Positions 24,672-35,925 are shown, counted from the first letter of the stretch. The stretch is 41,144 bases of DNA from Bythopirellula sp. (GCA_028285205.1 JANQQA010000017.1:1-41144), one strand, 5' to 3'. Made by a program: numbers and translations. The notes: generated by a model not told the origin, from the sequence alone.

Positions 24672-25964
24672 TCAGCGGATCAGCTGAGAGGCCAGGTTCG
24701 CGACACGCGGGTCTTCGTCGTTGACGGCCAGTTCGCGGGCGATTTCAACAACCTCTGGATGACGCGTGGTCGCCAGCGCGGTGAGTGCACGAAGCCGGAC
24801 GTCGCCGCTCTGATCCTCCAGCAACCACCGCAACGTCCGTCTGGCGGAGGCCGTAGGTAGCCGAGACACCTCATCAATGTATCGCAGGCGGTCGGTTTCG
24901 ACGGGCGTCTCCAACTTGAGTCGCAACTCAATTTCCGCCTCCACTAAACCGCGCTCGATGAGTACCTTGCGAATGGAGCCTGCGTGGAAGAACGAAGCCT
25001 GACGCAGTTTCAGAAACAACTCGTCGTTGGAAAGCTGACGCAATGAATCGGTCTGCGCCGCCATGTCAGCGGGACTAGGGACGTCGACGACCCCCGCCTT
25101 CGATTTCGTCGGCGGAGACTTAGTTACGGCGTTCGGTGTGACTTTGGTGAGCGAGCCCGCAGGAGACTGCTGCGGCTTGGTGTCCGATCGGGTGCGTCGA
25201 GACCACTCAAGCGACGAGTCCTGGGGCTCTACGATCAGTGTTGATGCTTCTGCCGGCGGTGCTTGCGGCGCACGAACAGGCGGCGACCCAGGTTGAATCC
25301 GAGCCAAGTACTCAAGCGACTTTTCGCTCGCTCGGGTGAGGGGTTCCAGTGGTGGGCCTCCGGAATCCAGTTGACTTAGCAAATCCTGCGGTGGCTGAGC
25401 CGTTTGCCTGGTCAGCGACCGTTGCATCGGCCCCCGCGGCTGAACGGCCGTCAGCACGTCCGAGCAGCTTTCGAGCAAAACATAGGTCTGGTAAGCGGGG
25501 AGCTTATCGGTGAGCTCGATCATGGCGAGGGCGATGCCCTCACCCCACTGCTGCCCCGCGGGTCCAAAATCGTGGATATGCTTGGCCAGGGCGACGGCGA
25601 GCGCTTCGATTGTTTGGATCGATTCGTCGTCCAGCCGATCAGTTGCCGAGAATCCGCGCGCGGCCGAGATAACAGCCAACTTTTCTTCGACGATTTGGCG
25701 GGCAATCGCTGCTACTGAAACCCGCTGGGACGTCGCCGCGACCATCAATGGTTCGATGGCCTCGTCCCCCAGGCTGTCCAGCTGCCGCAACGGAACTTTC
25801 ACGGCAGTATCGTCTGCCTCGGCGAGGCGCGCCGCCAGTCGGTTGGCGAACTGTCGGTTGTTCCAACGGATCAACGTCGGCGCGATCATCAATCCCAGCA
25901 GCGCGACGACCATGGTCGCTACTGTGGTCTTTAGCAGCCGTGATTTGCCGTCTTCCGCGGTCAT
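24672..25964 (-). CDS. Membrane-anchored HEAT-repeat-like protein
   Basis: From the ATG at 25964 the product has 430 residues; upstream codons in frame do not look coding. It has one N-terminal membrane helix (about residues 12-32), then a helical region beginning near LDSLGDEAIEPLMVAATS, a Pro/Ser-rich middle, and at the C-terminus (about 365-430) two or more HEAT-like helix pairs: RRTLRWLLEDQSGDVRLRAL, TTRHPEVVEIARELAV and DEDPRVANLASQL. Such repeats are protein-binding scaffolds. It converges with the SH3-like gene, with 12 bases between stops, and is divergent from an unrecognised secreted protein. No enzyme motif is visible. Confidence 0.75.
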   Translation of the reverse strand: MTAEDGKSRLLKTTVATMVVALLGLMIAPTLIRWNNRQFANRLAARLAEADDTAVKVPLRQLDSLGDEAIEPLMVAATSQRVSVAAIARQIVEEKLAVISAARGFSATDRLDDESIQTIEALAVALAKHIHDFGPAGQQWGEGIALAMIELTDKLPAYQTYVLLESCSDVLTAVQPRGPMQRSLTRQTAQPPQDLLSQLDSGGPPLEPLTRASEKSLEYLARIQPGSPPVRAPQAPPAEASTLIVEPQDSSLEWSRRTRSDTKPQQSPAGSLTKVTPNAVTKSPPTKSKAGVVDVPSPADMAAQTDSLRQLSNDELFLKLRQASFFHAGSIRKVLIERGLVEAEIELRLKLETPVETDRLRYIDEVSRLPTASARRTLRWLLEDQSGDVRLRALTALATTRHPEVVEIARELAVNDEDPRVANLASQLIR

Positions 25965-26175
25965 GGGCAGTTTGTGTTGCGAGTCAGAAATATCGAGCCG
26001 CGATTGTCTTGAAAGCCCCACAGCGGCACAAGACCGCCTGCAGCGCTGGTCGTGTGCTAGCAATCTGTCGATTGATTGACAGAAAAAACTACGGACGGCC
26101 CCTCGATCTGGACGAATTACTTCTACAACCCGCAAAGCTTCTCAGCGGATGCGGGTTTCACACGAGGGGGGATGA

Positions 26176-27102
26176 ATGCAACGCTGTCAAAGCTACGCGA
26201 GTAGTTTCGCGCGGAGGGTCTATGCCCGCTGCGCGAGGACTCGCTTCCGATTATCGCTGCCGCTGCGCGCCAAGATCTTGGTCGCGACAGTTTGCTGGCT
26301 CTCTGGGCTCTGCCAGATTGAGATGGCTGTGGCACAGCGTAAGGGCCTGGACATGCAAGCGACGACGTCCGACGCGGCGCGGCGCGAAGCGATTCAGCAT
26401 CTACCGTTGAAGAACATCGACAACAGGCATCGTCGTGACGTGAAACGCGTGCTGGACGATACGAGTCTGTACCGTCGGATGCCCACGCAAATGGTCGACT
26501 GCGACCCCAAGATGTTCACTTTCTTAGCCGAGAATCCCGAAGTGCTGGTCGAGATGTGGCGACACATGGGTATCAGCCGCGTATCGCTCAGACGCACGGG
26601 ACGTAACACGTTTTCGCTCACCGACAACGCCGGCACCACTGGCAACCTGGTGATCGTCGAGCAGAAATGCGACGACCAAGCGCAAAACCGAATCGTGATG
26701 TACTCGGAAGGTGCTTACGAAGGCAAGCCGTTCAAGCGCCCGATTCGCGCTCAATGTGTGTTGTTGCTGAGAAGCGGTTCCGTGCGAGAGACCAACGGCC
26801 GCGACTACGTGGCCTGCCGGTTGGATTCGTTTGTACGCATCGAACGCGCGAGCATCGAACTATTTGCCAGGGCCGTGCATCCTTGGGTCGGCAAGACTGC
26901 CGATGCGAACTTCGCAGACACGATTGGCTTCATTAGCAATCTGTCGCAAGCGGCGGAGCAGCGACCGGCCACCCTTGAGCGACTCGTTGCTGGGCTGCCG
27001 CGCGTGACCACACAACGACAGCGAGAATTTGCACAGATTGCTTACGATTGCTCCGAGAAGTACGACGCTTCGACCGAACGACTAGCCCGCAAGCCCGAGT
27101 AA
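26176..27102 (+). CDS. Exported protein of unknown function
   Basis: I do not recognise this 308-residue protein as a named family. The ATG at 26176 follows AGGGGGG by four bases. A long basic N-terminus leads to a hydrophobic segment (about residues 32-53: KILVATVCWLSGLCQIEMAV) with an Ala-x-Ala-like cleavage site at VAQ, so it is probably exported. The mature part has a helical start with RREAIQHLPLKNIDNRHRRDVKRVL, a segment DPKMFTFLAENPEVLVEMWRHMG, then a beta-rich core with paired strands, and a helical end with FAQIAYDCSEKYD. I believe similar proteins occur across planctomycetes but cannot confirm it. It ends five bases before the stop of the Aas-like gene on the other strand. Confidence 0.7.
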   Translation: MQRCQSYASSFARRVYARCARTRFRLSLPLRAKILVATVCWLSGLCQIEMAVAQRKGLDMQATTSDAARREAIQHLPLKNIDNRHRRDVKRVLDDTSLYRRMPTQMVDCDPKMFTFLAENPEVLVEMWRHMGISRVSLRRTGRNTFSLTDNAGTTGNLVIVEQKCDDQAQNRIVMYSEGAYEGKPFKRPIRAQCVLLLRSGSVRETNGRDYVACRLDSFVRIERASIELFARAVHPWVGKTADANFADTIGFISNLSQAAEQRPATLERLVAGLPRVTTQRQREFAQIAYDCSEKYDASTERLARKPE

Positions 27103-27107
27103 GTCGT

Positions 27108-30100
27108 TCACCCGTTGGCCTCGCCGAAATGTCGCTTGGCTAGCTCTGCCAGCCCTTTCAGATCGAGTTTGCCGGTACCTAACACAGGAATCTTTTCCAC
27201 CTGCAGGAAGCTATCGGGACTCGGAATATAAATGTTCGGCAGTCCAATCGCTTTGAGGTGATCGCAGATTTCCTGTGGTGTGTGGTCGAGCTGCGTGTGT
27301 AGCACCACCAATCGCTCGCCTTTCTTTGCGTCAGGCACCGACGCAACGGCCGCGCGGACTTCCTCGTCGTCTTCGCCTTGGACGAATTCCTGAATTGCCT
27401 TCTCAATTCGTTCGTGCGGGACCATCTCGCCGCCAATTTTTGAAAACCGACTCAGGCGACCCGTGATCGTGATAAAGCCTTGCTGGTCGACGACCGCAAT
27501 GTCGCCGGTGACGTACCAGCCATCTTTGATGACCTCACTCGTCTTCGCCTCGTCGGACATGTAACCACGCATGACGTTGGGGCCTTTGATGAGCAACATC
27601 CCGGCGGTGCCGATCGGTAAATCTTCAAAAGTATCAGGGTCAACCGTTTTTGCAGTCACTCCCGGAATCGGACGCCCGACACTACCCTCCAACAAGTCGG
27701 TTTCGCTGGTCTGCGAACGGCTAGGCGGCACGTTCACCGAGACCAGCGGTGAAAGCTCCGTCGCCCCGTAACCTTCCACCGGACGGACGCCGAACTTCGT
27801 CTCGAACGCGTCGCAAAGCTCTTTGGGCAGCTTCTCGGCCCCAGCGACCACGATATCCAGATTCGTGAAGTCTTCCGGCAGGCAGCGTTTCAAATACAAC
27901 CGCAGGAATGTGGGCGTAGCAAGCACCACCGACACTCCGTATTTGCCAGCCAACTTGCTGATTTGCCGCGCCTCCTGGGGATTGGTGTGATAGACGCACC
28001 GCACATCCAAGCCCAGTACCGTCCACAGCGTCACCATGTAGCCAAACGAATGGAAGAACGGCAAGATCCCCAGCAAGGTGTCTTCGCTCTTGAGGTGCAC
28101 GACCTGGTCAATCGCCTCGACGTTGGAGCCAATGTTGTGATTGGTGAGCACCACCCCCTTGGGAATCCCGGTCGAGCCGGACGTGAAAATCACTGTTAGC
28201 TCATCGCTGCCGCTCATTTTGTGTACGCCCAGCATTCTTTCTAGTACCGCAAGCGGCGTGGCGTAAGCCAAGGTCGCGCCGGCAAGTTTATCGCCGGTGG
28301 TGACTTTCTCTTTGAAATCGTCGAGCAGCACAATCTCGGCATCCAAGTCGAAATCGAACTTCTCGAGGACCTTGCTGGTCGTCAGCACGTGGCGAATTCC
28401 GGCCCGCTTGATGCAGGCGTTCATGATGTCGTTGCTGACCGTGTAGTTGAGGTTCACCGCGACGCGCCCGGCGAGTGTGACTGCCGCGTTGGTCACCACC
28501 GCGCCGCAGGTGGGCGGAATCAAGATGCCGACGTACCGTTCATCCTCTTTCAGTACCTCGCGCAACAGCAGCCGCCTCAGGATCATTGTTCGCATCAACA
28601 GCGTGCCACCGGTCAGTTCCGCTCCGGTCGTGTCGGCCATCTTAAATTTGAAAAGCGACTTGCGACACATTCGTAGCATCAAACGAGGGAGGACCATCGT
28701 GCGTTCCTTTCTGCCCGACACGGCGTCGGCGCCCAAATCCTGGACCGACTGTCGAAGTTCATGAATATCGTGCGGTTTGGGAATCTTCTCGCCAAACCAA
28801 ATCGAAACCTGACGCGACCAGACTCGCGGCCGCTTCGAGAAAAACCGTCCGCCTCGGGAGGTAAAGATACTCCCCCATAGCTCGTCGAGATAGACGGGTA
28901 CGATCGGAGCCGAGGTCCCCTTCAGCACATCCAGCGTGCTCGAGCGGAACTGATGGAGTGTACCAGAATGGGAAATCTTGCCCTCGGGGAAGATACACAC
29001 CAGTTCGCCGTTGTTGAGAGCTTGCCGCGCGCTCTCGACCGCGACGCGTGCCTCTTTGGGATTACGACGGCTGATCGGGATCGCACCCATGATTCGCGCC
29101 AAGCCGCGTGCCCACCAATTGGTGACCAGATCGCTGGTGATGATCAGCCGCACCGGCCGTGTGGAAATAGCAACCAACAGGAGGCCGTCAATCCACGAAA
29201 CGTGGTTGGGCGTCAGCAACGCCGCACCTGCTTCCGGTAGATTGTGCCGCTGATGGACGCGGATCTTGTACGCTGTGTGCGTTGCCAACCACGCCAGGAA
29301 GCGCAGTGTCGCCTGTGGAATTACCCAGATGATGTAGGCGAACACCGGAATCGTCATCACGCCACACAACAGAAAAATCTGTCTCGCCGTCAGCAGCGGG
29401 TGTCCCACCACTTCTCGGTAAGTGGCTCGCACAAGCGGCTCACGATCGGGGTACTCCTCGACGAAGTCGTCCACGTCCAGGTCTTCGGTCGCCTCCATCT
29501 GCTCGTAGAGCTGTTTTGCGAAATCAGGATCAGCACTCGCCGCTGGGCTCAATTCGAACAGTTGTTCCAACGAACCGTCTGACATCGGGGCCCGCATCAC
29601 CCCAAAGGCCACGGCCACCAGCAGCACTCCCGAGAAGGTGAGGAAATTGCTAGCCGCCAGAATCGAACCACGTTTTTCCTTCGGACTGTAATGCTGCATG
29701 TAGGCCGCCAGCGGCACATCGAACAGCCCTCCAAAGAAACCCAGCATGAACAGTAGCGCACTCGCCGCAACACCACTGACGGTCCAATAGTCGTCAGGAT
29801 TGATCCCCGGGTCGACCAGCGTCCCTTCGACCGTAAACAACAAGAATGCGGTGACCGCCAAGCCGCCCGCACCGAGGGGCAAGATTCCCAACTCCACCCG
29901 GCCACCAGACCAAAAGCCGGCAAGTACGCTGCCCAAGCCCACTCCGAAGACCAGTGCAATCAGAAACGGAATGACTTGTGATTGCTTGGTGGTTCCGCCT
30001 TCGGCGGCGAATTGATCGATGTTCAATTGAGCCAAACCAGCCAACGCCCAAAAGAACATGATGCCCAGCGCCACGCGAAAGATATCTTTGATGGCGTAAA

Positions 30101-30809
30101 GCTCTTTGAGGTCGCGCCAGGTCTGTTGTGGAGCATCCCAAGGGAACTTACGACTGGCATTGGCCACGGGCAACGGCGCAATCAACATACTCGCCATCCA
30201 ACCCGCGACGGCGGTTCCGACCAGAACTGCCGCGGACATCCAGATGCCGCTTTGGCCCTGTTCAACGGTGATCGTGGCGAGCCAGTTGCCGACGCCCGTG
30301 CCAACGGCCGCTGAAATGACGGTCGTCAAACCGATCAGACCATTGGCGGCGGAGATCCGCGTTTCGTCGAGCATTTCTGGGATGCTGCCCAGTTTCGCCG
30401 GCCCAAACAGTGCGCTCTGAGCCCCCATCAGCGCGACAACAACCAGCAGCAGCGCGACGCTTTCGATCAGAATCGCGATGATCGCCAGCACCATGATCGC
30501 GATTTCGGCCACCTTGCACGCGACGATCACGCGTTGTTTGCTAAACCGATCGGCAAGGTAGCCAGCCGGCGCGGCGAGCAACAGATACGGCAGCACGAAC
30601 GACGCGGTGCCGGCCATCAGGATCCAGCCGACTTGGCTCTTGTCGACGTGGTTCTTGCCAACGCCGATTACCAGCCACCGCAAGATGTTGTCGTTCGCCG
30701 CGCCCAGGAGTTGCGTAAACAGCAATCCCTGAAAGCCTTTGGAACGCAGCGTGCGTTCGCGCGGAACGGCGGCAAGCTCGTCATCACCAGCCAGAGAATC
30801 GCTTGCCAT
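27108..30809 (-). CDS. Three-part fusion: MFS transporter, PlsC acyltransferase, acyl-ACP ligase (LplT-Aas type)
   Basis: The 1233 residues hold three enzymes in a row. Residues 1-500 are an MFS transporter of the lysophospholipid-flippase (LplT) kind, with FTQLLGAANDNILRWLV at the start and a 60-residue acidic loop (about 408-468) before the last helix. Residues 505-700 are a PlsC-type 1-acyl-glycerophosphate acyltransferase with the catalytic NHVSWID (His536, Asp541) and FPEGKIS (Glu609). Residues 720-1225 are an AMP-forming ligase with TSGSTGIPKG (876-885), a YGATE motif and a C-terminal LGTGKLDLK lysine. In E. coli LplT brings lysophospholipid in and Aas re-acylates it from acyl-ACP. This protein should do the whole repair cycle in one chain at the inner membrane. 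Confidence 0.92.
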   Translation of the reverse strand: MASDSLAGDDELAAVPRERTLRSKGFQGLLFTQLLGAANDNILRWLVIGVGKNHVDKSQVGWILMAGTASFVLPYLLLAAPAGYLADRFSKQRVIVACKVAEIAIMVLAIIAILIESVALLLVVVALMGAQSALFGPAKLGSIPEMLDETRISAANGLIGLTTVISAAVGTGVGNWLATITVEQGQSGIWMSAAVLVGTAVAGWMASMLIAPLPVANASRKFPWDAPQQTWRDLKELYAIKDIFRVALGIMFFWALAGLAQLNIDQFAAEGGTTKQSQVIPFLIALVFGVGLGSVLAGFWSGGRVELGILPLGAGGLAVTAFLLFTVEGTLVDPGINPDDYWTVSGVAASALLFMLGFFGGLFDVPLAAYMQHYSPKEKRGSILAASNFLTFSGVLLVAVAFGVMRAPMSDGSLEQLFELSPAASADPDFAKQLYEQMEATEDLDVDDFVEEYPDREPLVRATYREVVGHPLLTARQIFLLCGVMTIPVFAYIIWVIPQATLRFLAWLATHTAYKIRVHQRHNLPEAGAALLTPNHVSWIDGLLLVAISTRPVRLIITSDLVTNWWARGLARIMGAIPISRRNPKEARVAVESARQALNNGELVCIFPEGKISHSGTLHQFRSSTLDVLKGTSAPIVPVYLDELWGSIFTSRGGRFFSKRPRVWSRQVSIWFGEKIPKPHDIHELRQSVQDLGADAVSGRKERTMVLPRLMLRMCRKSLFKFKMADTTGAELTGGTLLMRTMILRRLLLREVLKEDERYVGILIPPTCGAVVTNAAVTLAGRVAVNLNYTVSNDIMNACIKRAGIRHVLTTSKVLEKFDFDLDAEIVLLDDFKEKVTTGDKLAGATLAYATPLAVLERMLGVHKMSGSDELTVIFTSGSTGIPKGVVLTNHNIGSNVEAIDQVVHLKSEDTLLGILPFFHSFGYMVTLWTVLGLDVRCVYHTNPQEARQISKLAGKYGVSVVLATPTFLRLYLKRCLPEDFTNLDIVVAGAEKLPKELCDAFETKFGVRPVEGYGATELSPLVSVNVPPSRSQTSETDLLEGSVGRPIPGVTAKTVDPDTFEDLPIGTAGMLLIKGPNVMRGYMSDEAKTSEVIKDGWYVTGDIAVVDQQGFITITGRLSRFSKIGGEMVPHERIEKAIQEFVQGEDDEEVRAAVASVPDAKKGERLVVLHTQLDHTPQEICDHLKAIGLPNIYIPSPDSFLQVEKIPVLGTGKLDLKGLAELAKRHFGEANG

Positions 30810-30916
30810 CGTGGAGTTCTGTATCTTGGTACGGGTCCGCCTATGGGTACTATCTTAACTCTAGGTCGAGACAAACTCCAAGCGCAGTTGTTGTCGGAGG
30901 ACGCGAGATTCGCCGT

Positions 30917-31690
30917 CTATTCCGATTGCACGAGTCGCTTAATGCGGATATTGCGATACCAGACTGGATCACTGTGATCCTGCAGGGCAATATGCCCTTT
31001 GCGGTTCTTGGCGAATTTCGGCCAGTCGGCAAACTTGCTCTTGGCAAGTCGTTCTTTCCAATCATCGCTGCCAATCTCGCATTCGACAACCTTCTTGCCG
31101 TTGAGCCAATGCTCGACATGATTCCCGCGCACCACGATTCGCGCTTTGTTCCATTCTCCGACCGGAACGGTTGTCCGTTCGCTGCGCGGGTACAGGGCAT
31201 ACAACGACGCCGCCGAGGTTAAAGCGTTCTTACCATCCCGGTGTTTGTCGTCGTCGAGTACCTGGCACTCGATGCCGGTCACGTAAGAAGCGTTGTCGCC
31301 GGTCGAGACGCGATAGATGATGCCGCTGTTTCCAGCCTCGGAAATCTTCCATTCCAGGCGGAGGTCGAAGTCCGCGAATTCGCCCACCGTCATGATGTCG
31401 TCGCCCCCGCCCACGCGAGAGAGAACGCCATCTTTCAACTCCCAACCGCTGGGCCACTCCTTGTCCTTGTAACCGCGCCACAAACGTTGCGCATTCTCGC
31501 CTAAGAGATTCTCGAAATCGACTTCTGAGTCTGCTGCTTCAAGATTCGCAGCAACTGCGGCTTCGGCCGCCTGCATACGTTCCGGCTGGATCGCAAAAAC
31601 GGAAACAAGTAACAAAGCGGAGAAGGCCACGAAACGGCGAACAACGAGCGACGACGAGTGCTGCTGACGAGGAGCCAATTGTGCATACAT
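30917..31690 (-). CDS. Secreted DUF1080 protein (3-keto-disaccharide hydrolase family)
   Basis: The 257-residue product starts at the ATG at 31690, which has AAGGAA about nine bases before it; 28 further in-frame codons upstream are ignored. Residues 1-45 contain a signal peptide (FVAFSALLLVSVFAIQP). The rest is one DUF1080 domain: GWELKDGVLSRVGGGDDIMT, then FDLRLEWKISEAGNSGIIYRV, the family core, IECQVLDD, VGEWNKARIVVRGNHVEHWLNG and a final RNIRIKRL. The domain is a concanavalin-like sandwich; members hydrolyse 3-keto-glycosides or bind glycans, and planctomycetes carry many. It lies 93 bases from a divergent A24-like gene. Confidence 0.9.
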   Translation of the reverse strand: MYAQLAPRQQHSSSLVVRRFVAFSALLLVSVFAIQPERMQAAEAAVAANLEAADSEVDFENLLGENAQRLWRGYKDKEWPSGWELKDGVLSRVGGGDDIMTVGEFADFDLRLEWKISEAGNSGIIYRVSTGDNASYVTGIECQVLDDDKHRDGKNALTSAASLYALYPRSERTTVPVGEWNKARIVVRGNHVEHWLNGKKVVECEIGSDDWKERLAKSKFADWPKFAKNRKGHIALQDHSDPVWYRNIRIKRLVQSE

Positions 31691-31783
31691 ATTTGGAATT
31701 TCCTTAAACCACAAAACACCGATAATGCCCAGGTACCAGTCGCCCATTGTAGGCGTCTGCGCGGACTTGCACAAACGGTCAGG

Positions 31784-32422
31784 ATGGAGTTCCGATTGAG
31801 CGCCAACAGCCTCATTGACTTGATTACCGCCCTCTGGCTGGGGTTCGTAGGGGCCTGCATTGGCAGCTTTTTGAACGTGGTTGCGTATCGCATGCCGCTG
31901 GGCATGTCGGTCATCTGGAAGCCCTCACACTGTCCTAAGTGCAACCATGCCATCCGCGCCTACGACAATGTGCCGGTGCTGGGCTGGCTGTGGCTGAAAG
32001 GAAAATGCCGCGACTGCGGCGAGCCGATCTCACCGCGTTACGCGATCGTCGAGTTCCTGATGGGCGCGGCGTTTTTCGTGTTGGCCTACGTCGAGCTATT
32101 CACCGGCGGTGCGAATCTGCGGGGCGGCCCGATCACCGAGTTCACCGGTGCCATGAATAACGTCTGGGTGCCCCAGTGGCAACTCATCGGCATCTACGCC
32201 TATCACGGTTTATGTCTGGCGTGGCTAATGAGCATGGTGCTGATCATCATTGACCGACAACAGATTCCGCTGAAGCTGATTGCATTCGGCGCGGTGTTGA
32301 TCGTGATGCTCGAATTGCTTGAGCGACCTCACGTCGAAGCGGCGGGTGTGTGCTTGCTGGCATTGGCCGCTTACCTCAACAACGTTCGCATCGCGAAGTT
32401 TCAATCGAAGTCAAAGCGCTGA
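31784..32422 (+). CDS. A24 prepilin-peptidase-like protein, shortened and lacking the second Asp motif
   Basis: The 212-residue protein opens like a prepilin peptidase: GSFLNVVAYRMP (28-38), then the cytoplasmic zinc-type domain with Cys50-Pro-Lys-Cys53 and Cys75-Arg-Asp-Cys78, and SPRYAIVEFLMG. After that come about four membrane helices. The first catalytic Asp is present in IIIDRQQIP (Asp157). The second, in the G-x-G-D motif found in all active enzymes, is absent: the rest of the protein has no such motif before the stop at 32422, and active enzymes are usually 240 residues or more. A TTG at 31796 with GGAG upstream is an alternative start. It may be inactive as a peptidase, or act only through its N-terminal domain. 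Confidence 0.82.
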   Translation: MEFRLSANSLIDLITALWLGFVGACIGSFLNVVAYRMPLGMSVIWKPSHCPKCNHAIRAYDNVPVLGWLWLKGKCRDCGEPISPRYAIVEFLMGAAFFVLAYVELFTGGANLRGGPITEFTGAMNNVWVPQWQLIGIYAYHGLCLAWLMSMVLIIIDRQQIPLKLIAFGAVLIVMLELLERPHVEAAGVCLLALAAYLNNVRIAKFQSKSKR

Positions 32423-32445
32423 GTAACGGCTGACGCAGCTAACCC

Positions 32446-34026
<1,581 letters not shown>

Positions 34027-34030
<4 letters not shown>

Positions 34031-34800
34031 TCTACAGCGGCGAGCAACTCATCACGATCGCGTTGATCATGACCTTCGGCAGCATCGTGCAAGGGGCAGT
34101 CGGGTTCGCGTCTGGTCTGATCGGCGTACCACTGCTGGTGCTCTGCAATTTCTCGCTGGGCGAGGCGGCCACCATAAATCTATTCTCCACGAGCCTGCAG
34201 AACATCTCTGGCGCCTGGAAACTCTGGCCATACCTCGAGCCGCGCGAGGTGGCGCTTCCCGTGGTCGTCCGTTGGCTCGCGATTCCGGTTGGCACTTACG
34301 CTGCGTTTCTGGCCGATCAGCGGCTTTCGCCCGTGCAATCGAAGCAGCTGATCGGCATCTTTCTGCTGGTGGTTGTTTGTCTGTTATGGGGCTTCCGATT
34401 TCAGCCGCGTGACTACCTGAATGCTGGGTGGCAAGTGCTGGCTTTTTCCACATCAGGCTTCCTGATGGGCTTTGCCGCTGTGGGCGGAGCGCCGATGGTC
34501 ATCTACGTAAACTCGATGACATGGTCGGCTACCAAGTCGAGGGCGTTCCTGTTTTTTTGCTCCGCGTCCGCCTTGCCGGTGGCGATGCTCACCTACTGGC
34601 TCAAGCATGGCGAGAAGATCATGCCGGCGGCGATGTCGACGTTAGTGGCGATGCCGCTGATTATGTCCGGTCTGTGGCTGGGCTTCATCGCGGGGCATCG
34701 ACTATCGAAACCGCTTTTTCGTCGGATTACCTTTGGCCTGCTGATCTTGATCGCCGTCAGCTCGATTTTGGCGCCGTTCTTTTCAAGCGAACAGTGGTAA
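34027..34800 (+). CDS. TauE/SafE-family sulfite exporter-like membrane protein
   Basis: The 257-residue protein has about eight hydrophobic segments and the two-fold pattern of TauE/SafE transporters: an N-terminal GSIVQGAVGFASGLIGVPLLV and a repeat in the second half, AFSTSGFLMGFAAVGGAPMVIY. Known members export sulfite or sulfoacetate or move other small organic anions; the substrate here is not visible. It overlaps the preceding small gene by four bases. About 90 bases separate it from the aldo/keto reductase. Confidence 0.9.
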
Positions 34801-34891
34801 CGGTAGACTTGGTGCCGTGCCGGTAGTTGTTCCTGCCTGCTACATATTTTGAAGTCTTCGCACATCAATTCCTAAACCAGGAGGTCCGCGC

Positions 34892-35878
34892 GTGTACCGA
34901 GCAGATAGCAGCCGCTACGAACAGATGACTTATAATCGTTGCGGACGCAGTGGGCTGAAGCTGCCTGCGGTCTCGCTGGGTCTGTGGCACAACTTCGGAG
35001 GAGTCGACAGCTACGAAACAGGTCGAGCGATCGCCCATCGAGCTTTTGATCTTGGTGTCACGCATTTCGACTTGGCGAACAACTACGGTCCTCCTCCCGG
35101 CTCGGCGGAAGAAAATTTTGGCAAGATGCTGCGGGACGATCTTGGTGCCTACCGGGACGAACTCATAATTTCCAGCAAGGCCGGCTATCTGATGTGGGAT
35201 GGGCCCTATGGAGAGTGGGGATCGCGTAAGTACCTAATGGCCAGTCTCGATCAGAGCTTGCAACGGATGGGACTCGACTACGTCGACATCTTTTATTCGC
35301 ATCGGCCAGATCCTGACACGCCTCTGGAAGAGACGATGGGCGCGCTGGCTAGCGCCGTCCAACAGGGCAAGGCGCTGTACGTGGGAGTCTCCAATTACTC
35401 GGCGGAAGATACGCGTCAAGCGTGTCGGCTGCTGCGAGAACTGGGCACACCGTGCCTGATCCATCAGCCACGTTACTCGCTGCTCGACCGCTGGGTGGAA
35501 GAACAACTACTCGATGTGTTGCAAGAAGAGGGCGTCGGCTGTATTCCCTTTTCGCCGCTGGCGCAAGGACTGCTGACGGATCGCTACTTGGAAGGGATGC
35601 CGGCCGACTCGCGGATGGCGAAGCCCCATGGATTTCTCCAGGCTGAGGAACTCGACGACCAGACTCGCAAGCAGGTGCAAGGGCTCAACGAAATCGCGAA
35701 CTCGCGGGGTCAAACGCTCGCCCAGCTGGCTCTGGCTTGGGTCCTAAAGGACCAACGGATCACGACCGTGCTAATCGGTGCCAGCTCGGTCAGTCAGTTG
35801 GAGCAAAACCTGGGCTGTCTTCAGAATCTGGACTTCGAACCATCGGAACTGGCCGCCATCGAGCAGTTGATGGCGTGA
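34892..35878 (+). CDS. gpr: Aldo/keto reductase, L-glyceraldehyde-3-phosphate reductase (YghZ/Gpr) type
   Basis: The 328-residue protein is very close to E. coli YghZ along its length: RCGRSGLKLPAVSLGLWHNF, HFDLANNYGPPPGSAEENFG, SRKYLMASLDQSLQRMGLDY and VGCIPFSPLAQGLLT. The catalytic tetrad is present: Asp60, Tyr65, Lys96 and His137. YghZ reduces L-glyceraldehyde-3-phosphate and detoxifies methylglyoxal with NADPH. The start is a GTG at 34892 with a strong AGGAGG upstream; the ATG at 34925 would cut off part of the family N-terminus. A bidirectional terminator follows. Confidence 0.93.
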   Translation: MYRADSSRYEQMTYNRCGRSGLKLPAVSLGLWHNFGGVDSYETGRAIAHRAFDLGVTHFDLANNYGPPPGSAEENFGKMLRDDLGAYRDELIISSKAGYLMWDGPYGEWGSRKYLMASLDQSLQRMGLDYVDIFYSHRPDPDTPLEETMGALASAVQQGKALYVGVSNYSAEDTRQACRLLRELGTPCLIHQPRYSLLDRWVEEQLLDVLQEEGVGCIPFSPLAQGLLTDRYLEGMPADSRMAKPHGFLQAEELDDQTRKQVQGLNEIANSRGQTLAQLALAWVLKDQRITTVLIGASSVSQLEQNLGCLQNLDFEPSELAAIEQLMA

Positions 35879-35925
35879 TCCGTACACGTCGTCGCCGGCT
35901 GGAATCTAAGCGCCTATGCGCGCAA

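Noticed and set aside
26064..26083. Short inverted repeat TCTGTC-N8-GACAGA before the exported protein
   Set aside because: Arms of six bases are too short to stand out by chance alone, and no regulator or promoter element is tied to it.
25965..26135. In-frame upstream extension of the HEAT-like gene (57 codons)
   Set aside because: The added residues are Arg- and Cys-rich and would bury the N-terminal membrane anchor; the ATG at 25964 gives a normal start.
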